Part shown: in pieces, positions 44,114 to 52,313 of the stretch
How the letters are laid out: each line of letters begins with the position of its first letter
Position numbering within the stretch: position 1 is the first letter of the stretch
From: Alistipes sp.
GTDB lineage: Bacteria; Bacteroidota; Bacteroidia; Bacteroidales; Rikenellaceae
Direction of reading: 5' to 3'
NCBI GenBank assembly: GCA_017631275.1
Contig: JAGBTQ010000012.1
Span: 1-64,000, forward strand
Length of the DNA: 64,000 nucleotides
Notes under the pieces: model-generated
Seen by the model: only the letters and a program-made list of their open reading frames with translations
Database searches by the model: none
What the model was told of the DNA's origin: nothing
Translations under genes and position numbers: made by a program

Positions 44114-45078
44114 CGCTCACCCCCTTTCCACTCGCCGATAATTTCGAGCGCAACGCTCTGAAGCTCACCACATCTGCTATACTCCATGCGGCGTGTTGCT
44201 AACGTAACATCCTCAAGCCTATCGAAGCGAATATCGTAGATGTAGGGTGCGTAGATAATCTCTCTTAACGACATCAACGCCTCGCCATACTCCAGCGCCG
44301 AGCAGAGCCTATATCGCTCCTTTGAGCCTCGGAACTTTGCCATAAGCCCCGCCGTAGTGTTATAAGCATCAACATCTACCTCAGTAACTATTGGCAGGCT
44401 CTTGGTAAAGCGGTAGCTCTCCAGTCCACCTCTACGATTGCGCCACACAAGCCTACGCCCATCTGCAAGTCGTGGCACCAGGTCGAAGTTGAAGTGCGCC
44501 ATCTGCTCGGTACCACTCATCACGCTTAGCTCTATGCGCTCAACATCGCTACGAAACATCGAGGTGCATATCACCACATCGTAGAACAGAAGATTGCTAT
44601 CGGGCACTAACGATATGGTGCGCTTGGATGTTGGCGTGTACTCCACAATGCTAATCTGCACGCCCTCGGGGGCAATCACGCTAAACAATATCTCTTCGCC
44701 ATAGGCTAAAGTCTGACACTCAGGCATGTAGCTCATCAGCTGCGGATGTCGAATATCAACTTCGGCTGCGCAAAAGCGCCTCTCTGCCGACATCAAGCCC
44801 ATAATGCCTACTGCCACCTCGATGCCCATTGGCGAGCATAGCACCGCAGTGGACTCCACACGAGGCACAACCATCTCGACTGCCGAACGGAGTATTGGCG
44901 CTATGTCTATCTCCGCCCTCGTTACTCCATACAGGCGCTTGCGGGCTATGAGCTGATGCGTTGTTTGGTTAAAAATCTCGACATCTACATCACTCTTTTC
45001 GTCGAGTTCGGTGTCGAATGAGTAAATCAGCTGCTTACTCCACGAAGCACCATTTGGGGGAATTGAAACAAACCTCAT
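44110..45078 (-). CDS. Phage tail-associated protein (distal-tail-like)
   Basis: 322 residues, no confident family. The start (MRFVSIPPNGASWSKQLIYS) and the beta-rich pattern resemble small tail-tip proteins encoded just before the hub gene in Bacteroidetes phages. Translation appears coupled to the hub gene through the ATGA overlap. It is the first gene of the cassette, about 250 bp downstream of a consensus promoter. Confidence 0.45.
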   Translation of the reverse strand: MRFVSIPPNGASWSKQLIYSFDTELDEKSDVDVEIFNQTTHQLIARKRLYGVTRAEIDIAPILRSAVEMVVPRVESTAVLCSPMGIEVAVGIMGLMSAERRFCAAEVDIRHPQLMSYMPECQTLAYGEEILFSVIAPEGVQISIVEYTPTSKRTISLVPDSNLLFYDVVICTSMFRSDVERIELSVMSGTEQMAHFNFDLVPRLADGRRLVWRNRRGGLESYRFTKSLPIVTEVDVDAYNTTAGLMAKFRGSKERYRLCSALEYGEALMSLREIIYAPYIYDIRFDRLEDVTLATRRMEYSRCGELQSVALEIIGEWKGGER

Positions 45079-45327
45079 ACTATTAAATATTTTAACACAA
45101 GATTATAACTCACATATCAGGCTTAAAGCCTACGCTATTTGCTTGTTAATTATCGATAGACAACAAGCTGTTGATATTTGTGTTAATAGCTGTTAATATT
45201 TGCTAACACATATAGATATATAGCTATATATCCACAACTTAGCAATGTTGATAATTGAATTGTAGCGATGTTAATAACTCAGAGAAAACCACTATATCGT
45301 GGCATTGTTTATCGCCGTTTGACAGTG
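45079..45327 (-). other. Long leader / AT-rich repeat region before the cassette (possible origin-like cluster)
   Basis: No gene. It contains DnaA-box-like 9-mers: TGTTGATAT 45169-45177, TGTTAATAT 45191-45199, ATATCCACA 45228-45236, TGTTGATAA 45246-45254, TGTTAATAA 45269-45277. Two direct repeats AGCTGTTRATATTTG lie near 45167 and 45189, and a perfect 18 nt palindrome GATATATAGCTATATATC at 45215-45232. The region to 45420 continues very AT-rich. It could be a long untranslated leader, an operator array, or an origin-like site. Confidence 0.4.
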
Positions 45328-45358
45328 CAAATATAATAGATTAAAAAGCCCTTGTCAA
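45328..45358 (-). promoter_or_regulatory. Consensus promoter reading into the phage-like cassette
   Basis: Minus-strand TATATTTG (45328-45335) with TTGAC (TTG at 45356-45358) at 20 bp. It would give a leader of about 240 nt before the first cassette gene at 45078. No better promoter was seen closer to the gene. Confidence 0.6.
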
Positions 45359-45544
45359 GAGTTTTGAGGTAAAATTTTTTACATATTTTTTACAAACAAA
45401 TCAAATTATTTAACCCTCAAATAGTTACACCTTCAGCCCACCCTCGACCCACAACCGCCTCAGTTTGGCAACAAAGAGCAACGAAGAGTAGGAGGAATAA
45501 AAAATTTTTGTTATATTTGCGCGATTAATGTAATTAAGAGAAGT

Positions 45545-46630
45545 ATGGCAGATAATTCAATATTGATTCGCCTTGATGGTCTTAAGCTCAAGTACGAGGA
45601 GATTGGTCAGAAGCTTACCGACCCCGAAGTAATTGCTGATGTAAAGCAGTTTGTGCAGCTTACCAAGGAGTATAAGGAGCTCGAGCCTATCGTCGAGACC
45701 TCAGATCGATTCCGCACAGCCCTCGCCAACCTTGCCGAGGCTAAGGACATTTTGGTAAACGAGAAGGACGAGGAGTTCCGCGAGATTGCACGCGAGGAGG
45801 TAGCAACCCTCGAGCCAGCAATCGCAAAGATGGAGGAGGAGATTAAGCTTTTGCTTATCCCAAAAGACCCTCAGGACGACAAGAACGCCATTGTCGAGAT
45901 TCGTGGTGGTACTGGTGGCGATGAGGCGGCAATCTTTGCTGGCGACCTCTTGCGCATGTACACCAAGTATATCGAGTCGAAGGGCTGGCGTTACGAGATC
46001 ACATCATCGTCTGACGGTGCTGCGGGTGGCTACAAGGAGGTAGTGCTCAAGGTTACTGGCCAGAGCGTATATGGCACACTCAAGTATGAGTCGGGCGTAC
46101 ACCGCGTGCAGCGCGTGCCACAGACCGAGACTCAGGGTCGTGTACACACCTCGGCAGCCTCTGTTGCCGTGTTGCCTGAGGCTGAGGAGTTCGATATCGA
46201 GATCTCGATGAACGACATCCGCAAGGATATCTTCTGTGCATCGGGTCCTGGTGGTCAGTCGGTAAATACCACCTACTCGGCTATTCGTCTTACCCACATT
46301 CCAACAGGTATCGTTGTGCAGTGTCAGGACCAGAAGTCGCAGCTCAAGAACTTCGACAAGGCATTCGAGGAGTTGCGTACTCGCGTCTTCAACCTCGAGT
46401 ACTCGAAGTATCTCGACGAGATTGCATCAAAGCGTAAGACAATGGTATCGACAGGTGACCGCTCGGCAAAGATCCGAACCTACAACTATCCACAGGGCCG
46501 TATCACCGACCACCGTATCAACTACACCATCTACAACCTCTCGGCATTCATGGACGGCGACATTCAGGATGTAATCGACCAGCTTATCGTTGCCGAGAAC
46601 GCTGAGCGTTTGAAGGAGAGCGAGTTGTAG
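45545..46630 (+). CDS. prfA: Peptide chain release factor 1
   Basis: 361 residues, full length. It has the GGQ loop (ASGPGGQSVNTTYSAIRLTH) that triggers peptidyl-tRNA hydrolysis and the C-terminal TYNYPQGRITDHRI segment. The helical N-terminal domain and the RF1 family length fit RF1 rather than RF2, and no RF2-type frameshift is seen. A TATATTTG box lies at 45512-45519. Confidence 0.93.
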   Translation: MADNSILIRLDGLKLKYEEIGQKLTDPEVIADVKQFVQLTKEYKELEPIVETSDRFRTALANLAEAKDILVNEKDEEFREIAREEVATLEPAIAKMEEEIKLLLIPKDPQDDKNAIVEIRGGTGGDEAAIFAGDLLRMYTKYIESKGWRYEITSSSDGAAGGYKEVVLKVTGQSVYGTLKYESGVHRVQRVPQTETQGRVHTSAASVAVLPEAEEFDIEISMNDIRKDIFCASGPGGQSVNTTYSAIRLTHIPTGIVVQCQDQKSQLKNFDKAFEELRTRVFNLEYSKYLDEIASKRKTMVSTGDRSAKIRTYNYPQGRITDHRINYTIYNLSAFMDGDIQDVIDQLIVAENAERLKESEL

Positions 46631-46670
46631 TGTTTCGAGGGCAACACAAAGTCGAGATAATAGAACATAG

Positions 46671-46710
46671 CAAAGCGACCTGTCCTCATTGGGGGCAAGG
46701 TCGCTTTTCG
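46671..46710 (+). terminator. Terminator after prfA
   Basis: Stem AAAGCGACCT / AGGTCGCTTT with a 17 nt loop, followed by a short T run. It ends 14 bp before the next start codon, so partial read-through is possible. Confidence 0.65.
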
Positions 46711-46724
46711 CATTTTTCAAGAGT

Positions 46725-47150
46725 ATGAAACATCTACATATCATACTAACACTCTTCGCCTTGCTTCTCGCGATGAGCGCCTATGCCGACTACCCCGAGC
46801 GCAGCAAGCTGGCTAAGAGCAAGGGGCGCAAACTCACGGTCAAGGAGTGGAAGACCACGCCCGATGGCAAGAGCAAGTGGGTGGATCACATCGAGGTGTA
46901 TAACGCTCAGGGCCAGCTTATCGAGGAGTTTGAGTATGGCGACTATGGTCGTCACCTTACGTGGCGTTCGGAGTATTTCTACAACGCGAAGGGTCAGCTC
47001 GAGAAGGAGATTATCTACAACGAGCGCAACAAACCCTCGAAGGTGCGTAAATATGAGTACGACAGCAATGGAGTCTGCACACGTCGCCTAAACTATGGCG
47101 CTAACGGCATCCTCAACTCATACCGACAGTTTGAATTCTCCTACGAATAG
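46725..47150 (+). CDS. Secreted YD-repeat-like small protein
   Basis: 141 residues from ATG at 46725, which begins a signal peptide (MKHLHIILTLFALLLAMSAYA). The mature part has three to four RHS/YD-like strands (YNAQGQLIEEFEYGDYG, YNAKGQLEKEIIYNE, YEYDSNGVCTRRLNYGANG). It probably sits in the periplasm. Its stop codon TAG is immediately followed by the ATG of the polyphosphate polymerase gene, so the two are cotranscribed. Confidence 0.65.
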   Translation: MKHLHIILTLFALLLAMSAYADYPERSKLAKSKGRKLTVKEWKTTPDGKSKWVDHIEVYNAQGQLIEEFEYGDYGRHLTWRSEYFYNAKGQLEKEIIYNERNKPSKVRKYEYDSNGVCTRRLNYGANGILNSYRQFEFSYE

Positions 47151-47942
47151 ATGACACAGAGCCTAACATACGACCGCCTCAACAAGCTTGATGTGTGGCA
47201 CGAGATGCCCACCATCACGCTCGACGAGATGCGCTCGGTTAAGCTCATGAACCGCATCGACACAAAGTATGTTCTCTCAGAGGAGGAGGTACTTCGCCTC
47301 TTAGGTAGCGCCGCCAAGGCGGGCTACTTTGTGCAGATTACAGAGGGTGTGCGTGCCTGTCGCTACCTCACGCTCTACTACGACACCCCCGAGCGCGAGA
47401 TGTTCACGCTGCACCACAACCGCAAGCTAACACGCCAAAAGCTGCGCACACGAACATACCTCGAGAGTGGCACCACCTTCTTCGAGATTAAGAATAAGAG
47501 CAACCGCGGTCGTACGAAGAAACGCCGCACGGAGATTAAGGCAGAGGAGCTTATGTGCTTTGCACAAAACAGCGAGGCACGAGAGCTACTTACTCGCAAC
47601 TCGCGCTACACCACCGCCGAGCTTACGCCAGCACTCGTCACGAGCTTTAGCCGCATAACGCTAGTAAACCCCACACTCACCGAGCGCACTACAATCGACC
47701 TTGAGCTTAAGTACGAAGATGCACGCACCAAACGCAAAGAGAGCATCGAGCGCATGGCTATTGTCGAGATAAAGCAGGATGGCAACACACCTTCAACGAT
47801 GAAGCTTATGCTTCGCGACATGCACATAGCGCCATTGAAGGTCAGCAAATATTGCCTTGGCACAACACTCACGGTGGAGGGCATAAAACACAACCGCTTC
47901 AAGGCTAAGATACAGCAAATTAACAAACGACTAAACAGATAA
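47151..47942 (+). CDS. VTC-domain polyphosphate polymerase-like protein
   Basis: 263 residues, a single CYTH/triphosphate-tunnel fold. It has MNRIDTKYVLS (Lys/Arg pair), YYDTPEREMFTLHHNRKLTRQKLR, FFEIKNKSNRGRTKKRR and a C-terminal AIVEIKQDG, the VTC domain pattern. In eukaryotes VTC4 makes polyphosphate from ATP; bacterial members travel with DUF4956, as here (DUF4956 starts 4 bp downstream). Probably acts at the inner face of the membrane. Confidence 0.8.
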   Translation: MTQSLTYDRLNKLDVWHEMPTITLDEMRSVKLMNRIDTKYVLSEEEVLRLLGSAAKAGYFVQITEGVRACRYLTLYYDTPEREMFTLHHNRKLTRQKLRTRTYLESGTTFFEIKNKSNRGRTKKRRTEIKAEELMCFAQNSEARELLTRNSRYTTAELTPALVTSFSRITLVNPTLTERTTIDLELKYEDARTKRKESIERMAIVEIKQDGNTPSTMKLMLRDMHIAPLKVSKYCLGTTLTVEGIKHNRFKAKIQQINKRLNR

Positions 47943-47946
47943 AACC

Positions 47947-48696
47947 ATGATAGGATTTGATGGCGAGGGAGTTAACCCCGATATTTTTGATGCCGACGTA
48001 GCAGCCCTCACAGGCTCTAATGGCGAGGTAGGTGCCACAATGCTTGGCATTCCATTGTGCGACACCACATCTATTTTGCAACTCTGCCTACAGTTTGCAA
48101 TAAACCTCATCGTGTCGTTCATTATCGTGCGCTGCTTCTACTACCCCAAGAGCCGTCGCAAGGACTTCTCGGCAACCTTCATGCTCTTCTCTACGGCAGT
48201 CTTCCTGCTCCTCTTCTTCATGAAGAGCGTGGGTATCGACGTGAGCATAGGCCTCGGCCTGTTCATGATCTTCGGCATTATCCGCTACCGTACTGAGATG
48301 GTGCCTATCCGCGAGATGACCTACCTCTTTCTCACCATCGCCACAGCGGTTATCAACGGCAGCAACCTTATGGTGTCGTATGCCGAGCTATTGCTCGCTA
48401 ACACTCTTATCATCATCGTCTTAGCCCTCCTTGAAGGTGTTGTTATGCGTGGTCGCAAGGCTACGAAACTCGTCTGCTATGAGCGTATCGAGCTTATACG
48501 TCCTGAGCGCCGTGCAGAGCTTATCGCCGACCTCGAAGAGCGCCTCGGCCATAAGCTTGAGCGCGTGGATGTTGGCAATGTCGATTTCTTGCGCGATGTG
48601 GCATTTCTCAAGGTGCACTACACACCCGCTAATGATGAGGAGCCTATGACTGAGCCAACTATGAAGCTAAACGAGAAAAACGCATTTAATAACTAA
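47947..48696 (+). CDS. DUF4956 membrane protein
   Basis: 249 residues with about four membrane segments between residues 40 and 160, including the family-typical LGLFMIFGIIRYRTEMVPIREMTYLF. The C-terminal cytosolic part has charged helices. DUF4956 genes are regularly next to VTC polymerase genes, so a role in polyphosphate production or export is likely; its mechanism is unknown. Confidence 0.82.
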   Translation: MIGFDGEGVNPDIFDADVAALTGSNGEVGATMLGIPLCDTTSILQLCLQFAINLIVSFIIVRCFYYPKSRRKDFSATFMLFSTAVFLLLFFMKSVGIDVSIGLGLFMIFGIIRYRTEMVPIREMTYLFLTIATAVINGSNLMVSYAELLLANTLIIIVLALLEGVVMRGRKATKLVCYERIELIRPERRAELIADLEERLGHKLERVDVGNVDFLRDVAFLKVHYTPANDEEPMTEPTMKLNEKNAFNN

Positions 48697-48705
48697 CGTT
48701 GGTCT

Positions 48706-49482
48706 ATGAGAAAGCTATTAATTGCCTTCGTGGCACTGCTTACTACCGTAAGCCTCTCGGCGCAGAACGTAATTACTGGCGTTACTAACCAGAGCGATGT
48801 TCGTGGCCGTGTTGGTGGCGACTTCGAGTGGGAGATAGTAGATGATCTATCGTTGGAGGCATCGCTCGAGATGCGTCTTAACAACAACCTTGCGAGTGTC
48901 GACCGCTTACAGACAGGCATAGGTCTTGAGTATAAGACATGTAAATACTTCAACATCGGTGCCGACTATGTGCTGATAAACATTCACGAGCCAGGGGCAT
49001 GGAAGCGTCCTCGCCACCGTGCCAACCTCAACCTCGAGGGTAACATCAAGGTGGGTAGATTTGAGTTTGCACTGCGCGAGAGATTTCAGACCACCTTCCG
49101 CACCGACTCGGTAAACCGCTACGAGAAGATGAACCCTGAGCTAATCTTGCGCTCGCGCCTTAGTGCCGAGTACAACATTCGCCACTCTAGGTGGACGCCA
49201 TACCTTTTGTTCGAGCTACACAACACGCTCAATTCGCCAGCCGTGGTGCTCAACTACAAACAAGACCCCTACTCTGTAGATAACTACATAACACGTTATC
49301 GTGCTGGCGTAGGAGCAAAATTCAAGGTTACGCGCAACCATCGCCTCGACTTCTACTACTATTTCGACTACGACAGAAGCTATAATATTGACTATAAGGG
49401 CAATAAGGGCGACCTTAAGAGCGTTGTTCAAGAGAATGAGATACGCCACATATTTGGCATATCATACAAATTTAAGCTATAA
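48706..49482 (+). CDS. DUF2490 outer-membrane protein
   Basis: 258 residues with a signal peptide (MRKLLIAFVALLTTVSLSAQ) and a barrel-like strand pattern (LEASLEMRLNNNLASVDRLQ, FEFALRERFQTTF, LDFYYYFDYDRSYN). It ends in GISYKFKL. This is the DUF2490 pattern, an outer-membrane barrel of unknown role. Spaced 9 bp after DUF4956. Confidence 0.75.
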   Translation: MRKLLIAFVALLTTVSLSAQNVITGVTNQSDVRGRVGGDFEWEIVDDLSLEASLEMRLNNNLASVDRLQTGIGLEYKTCKYFNIGADYVLINIHEPGAWKRPRHRANLNLEGNIKVGRFEFALRERFQTTFRTDSVNRYEKMNPELILRSRLSAEYNIRHSRWTPYLLFELHNTLNSPAVVLNYKQDPYSVDNYITRYRAGVGAKFKVTRNHRLDFYYYFDYDRSYNIDYKGNKGDLKSVVQENEIRHIFGISYKFKL

Positions 49483-49485
49483 GCC

Positions 49486-50028
49486 ATGCGTCACCTACTT
49501 CTTGGCATACTCCTCACCCTCAGCACTATAACGCTTAGTGCTCGTGGCCCGTTGTACGTGCTCAACGGAGTACGTGTTGAGAGTATCGAGAGCGTCGAAC
49601 AATCCAACATCGAGCGCATCGACCATCTCCCCGCCACCGAGGAGACCATCGAAAGGTGGGGCATCGAGGCTTCGGAGGGGGTTATCATGGTGACACTAAA
49701 GTACGACACCCCAGCACGCTTTGAGGCTGAGGGACATAGCAACTTCACCACCTATCTTCAGCACAAGGTTAAGTGGGATAAAAATATGCCTGCCGAGCGA
49801 GTGTCGCTACGCATTAAGGTAGATAGCGAAGGTCGAGCAACCATTGCCAAGGTGCTACAATCAACCTCTCGCCAATACCTTAAGCGTGTGGAAAATGCTA
49901 TTGCCACATCGCCATGCTGGACTCCAGCAACCAAAAATGGCAAGGCCGTGGAGAGCACACAGCTTGTAAACCTGCTTCTACCCGTGGGCAAACAGCTACC
50001 CGTGGAGCATGGTGTTATAATAATGTAA
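49486..50028 (+). CDS. TonB C-terminal protein with a receptor-plug-like segment
   Basis: 180 residues with a signal peptide. Residues about 20-70 (PLYVLNGVRVES ... EASEGVIMVTLK) look like the plug start of SusC/TonB receptors ('PLYVIDG' to 'NGVIxITTK'). Residues about 95-175 (VSLRIKVDSEGRATIAKVLQ ... PATKNGKAVESTQLVNLLLP) match a TonB C-terminal domain. It follows the DUF2490 gene by 3 bp. Function is unclear. Confidence 0.65.
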   Translation: MRHLLLGILLTLSTITLSARGPLYVLNGVRVESIESVEQSNIERIDHLPATEETIERWGIEASEGVIMVTLKYDTPARFEAEGHSNFTTYLQHKVKWDKNMPAERVSLRIKVDSEGRATIAKVLQSTSRQYLKRVENAIATSPCWTPATKNGKAVESTQLVNLLLPVGKQLPVEHGVIIM

Positions 50029-50034
50029 CTACGT

Positions 50035-51306
50035 ATGGTTGAACCTATTAACATATCTACATCGTCACATGAGCACCTCACGCTCCTCGACCTACAACTC
50101 ATGGTTCGAGCCACGCTTGAGAGTCGCTTTACGGACCCTGTGTGGATAAGTGCCGAGATCTCGGAGATGAAGGTCAACCGCTCGGGCCACTGCTACCTCA
50201 ACCTTGTTGAGAAGGGCAAAGGCGAGGGTGCTCCACGTGCCGAGGCACGAGGTGTCATCTGGAAGTCGACATATGCAAACATATCTCGCAAGTTTGCGGA
50301 GGCTACGGGGGCACAGCTAAGCACAGGCATCGGCGTTCTTCTGCGTGTTGTGGTCACCTACCACGAGGTATATGGCTTCTCATTGCAGATTGTCGATATC
50401 GACGCGTCGTACACCCTCGGTGAGGTTGAGCGCAGACGTAGAGAGTGCATCGAGCAGCTTCAGCGCGACGGTGTGTGGGATATGAACCGAGAGCTCACTC
50501 TACCACGCCCTACGCTACGCATAGCCATAGTGTCGAGCGCAACAGCTGCTGGCTATCAAGACTTTATGAACGAGCTACGACGCACCCCATATCGCTTTCG
50601 CACCGAGCTCTTTGGCTCGCTCATGCAGGGCGAGATGGCTGAGGATAGCGTCATCGAGGCACTACACCATATCGCCGAGCGCGAGGAGGAGTTCGACTGC
50701 GTGGTTATCATTCGTGGTGGTGGCTCGGTTAGCGACCTTGCTTTGTTCGACTCCTACCGCATAGCCTCGCACATAGCGCAGTTTCCGCTACCCGTGATTA
50801 CTGGTATCGGACACGACAAAGATACGTCGGTTGCCGACCTTGTTGCCCACACCTCGTGCAAGACTCCTACGGCAGTGGCAACACTCCTCTGCGAGATGGC
50901 TGACATGGAGATGGCAACCTTAGATGAGTATAGCTACAAACTGCGCGATATGGTCTTAGCGCGCCTCAACAACGAGCGTCTTACGCTTGAGCGTAGTAGT
51001 TCGGAGATTGCCCGCCAGTCGGTAGTTGTGGTAAATGGCATGCAGCATCGCCTCACGAATATCGAGGAGAGCATAACTACCCTTGTTCGCACCCTGATAA
51101 GTGGCGAGGAGCAGCGCCTAAAGTCACACCTCATGGTTGTTGAGCAGAGCAACCCCGAGATAATCCTGCGCCGAGGCTTCGCCATAGTGCGTGATGCAGA
51201 TGGTTGTGCGGTCGACATACAAAATATTGAGCCGGGCTCAGACGTTAGTATAGAGATGGCAGCGGGCGTTATTAAGGCTAATGTAAAGAGTAAAATTTTA
51301 AGATAA
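50035..51306 (+). CDS. xseA: Exodeoxyribonuclease VII large subunit
   Basis: 423 residues: OB-fold (VWISAEISEMKVNRSGHCYL), then the nuclease domain with ATAAGYQDFMNEL, IIRGGGSVSDLALFDS, PVITGIGHDKDTSVADLVAH and a helical C-terminus ending in RGFAIVRDADG. With XseB it degrades single-stranded DNA to oligonucleotides. Its stop overlaps the xseB start (TAATG). Confidence 0.95.
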   Translation: MVEPINISTSSHEHLTLLDLQLMVRATLESRFTDPVWISAEISEMKVNRSGHCYLNLVEKGKGEGAPRAEARGVIWKSTYANISRKFAEATGAQLSTGIGVLLRVVVTYHEVYGFSLQIVDIDASYTLGEVERRRRECIEQLQRDGVWDMNRELTLPRPTLRIAIVSSATAAGYQDFMNELRRTPYRFRTELFGSLMQGEMAEDSVIEALHHIAEREEEFDCVVIIRGGGSVSDLALFDSYRIASHIAQFPLPVITGIGHDKDTSVADLVAHTSCKTPTAVATLLCEMADMEMATLDEYSYKLRDMVLARLNNERLTLERSSSEIARQSVVVVNGMQHRLTNIEESITTLVRTLISGEEQRLKSHLMVVEQSNPEIILRRGFAIVRDADGCAVDIQNIEPGSDVSIEMAAGVIKANVKSKILR

Positions 51307-51497
51307 TGGCAACAAAGAGACTAACATATAGTGAGGCAATGGCTGAGGTAGAGTCTATCTTGGCACGCCTACGCTCTGGCGAGCTTAGTATCGACGAGCT
51401 TACAAGCTCTGTGGCACGCGCCACAAAGCTCATTTCGGAGTGTCGTAAGATGCTTGCAACAACAGAACAAGAGGTCGAAAAACTAATAAATGGATAA
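51306..51497 (+). CDS. xseB: Exodeoxyribonuclease VII small subunit
   Basis: 63 residues, the usual size. Helical hairpin with YSEAMAEVESILARLRSGEL and SIDELTSSVARATKLISECR. Several copies wrap around XseA. Coupled to xseA by the TAATG overlap. Confidence 0.92.
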   Translation: MATKRLTYSEAMAEVESILARLRSGELSIDELTSSVARATKLISECRKMLATTEQEVEKLING

Positions 51498-51500
51498 GCT

Positions 51501-52313
51501 ATGAGATTCATTATTCGTTGGATACTTAACCATGTGCCCCGTCGCACCATACAGCGCATGGCTACTTGGGCAGTGCCCCTCCTTGGATTCTTCTATCAGG
51601 GTCGAGGTCGCGAGTGCCCTATTTGTGGTGCGCGCTACCGCAACTTCCTGCCCTATGGCTATGTCAAGGGTCGCAACAATGCGCTATGCCCCAACTGCTT
51701 GTCGTTGGAGCGTCACCGCATGATATGGCTATGGATGGAGCGCAACACCACACTCTTCAAGAACCACCCACGACTCCTACATATCGCACCCGAGCCATCA
51801 CTCATGAACCACTTCCGTGAGAGCTATGGCTCAAGCCGCGATTATATCACAGCCGACATCGAGTCGCCACTGGCTGACCAGCACTTCGACGTGCAGAATA
51901 TCCCTCTGCCAGCCGACTCTATTGATGTTCTCATGTGTAACCACCTTCTCGAGCATGTCGAGGACGACCGCCGAGCTATGCAGGAGCTCTACCGCGTGTT
52001 GAAACCTGGTGGCTGGGGCATAATTCTTGTCCCCGAGGACCGCGAACGCGATATTACATACGAGGACGACTCTATCACCGACCCTAAGGAGCGTACACGC
52101 CTCTTTGGTCAGTATGACCACCGCCGAGTATATGGCCGCGACTACGACGATAGACTACGCGAGGCGGGCTTTGAGGTTGAGCGTAGCGACTTTGCGCGCC
52201 GCCTAACAGAGTGGGAGAAGCGCCTCTATGCACCAGGCGAGGACGACCTTGTCATTGTCCATAAGCCTATGCCAGAGTCGTCAGACGATGATCAAACACC
52301 AACAAATGAGTAA
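51501..52313 (+). CDS. Class I SAM methyltransferase with N-terminal zinc knuckles
   Basis: 270 residues. Residues about 35-75 carry two cysteine pairs (CPICGARY, ALCPNCLSLERH) that look like a zinc ribbon. The methyltransferase core follows: LLHIAPEP, ITADIE, LPADSIDVLMCNHLLEHVED and LYRVLKPGGWGIILVPED. Family type 11. The substrate is not known. It overlaps the RSH gene by 8 nt. Confidence 0.78.
   Translation: MRFIIRWILNHVPRRTIQRMATWAVPLLGFFYQGRGRECPICGARYRNFLPYGYVKGRNNALCPNCLSLERHRMIWLWMERNTTLFKNHPRLLHIAPEPSLMNHFRESYGSSRDYITADIESPLADQHFDVQNIPLPADSIDVLMCNHLLEHVEDDRRAMQELYRVLKPGGWGIILVPEDRERDITYEDDSITDPKERTRLFGQYDHRRVYGRDYDDRLREAGFEVERSDFARRLTEWEKRLYAPGEDDLVIVHKPMPESSDDDQTPTNE

Noticed and set aside
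37088..45078. Complete active prophage
   Set aside because: No integrase, repressor, replication, terminase, tape-measure or tail-tube genes, and no flanking att-like duplication was seen.
52228..52305. Longer N-terminus of the RSH gene
   Set aside because: It would overlap the methyltransferase by 86 nt; ATG at 52306 gives the usual 8 nt overlap and a normal RSH start.
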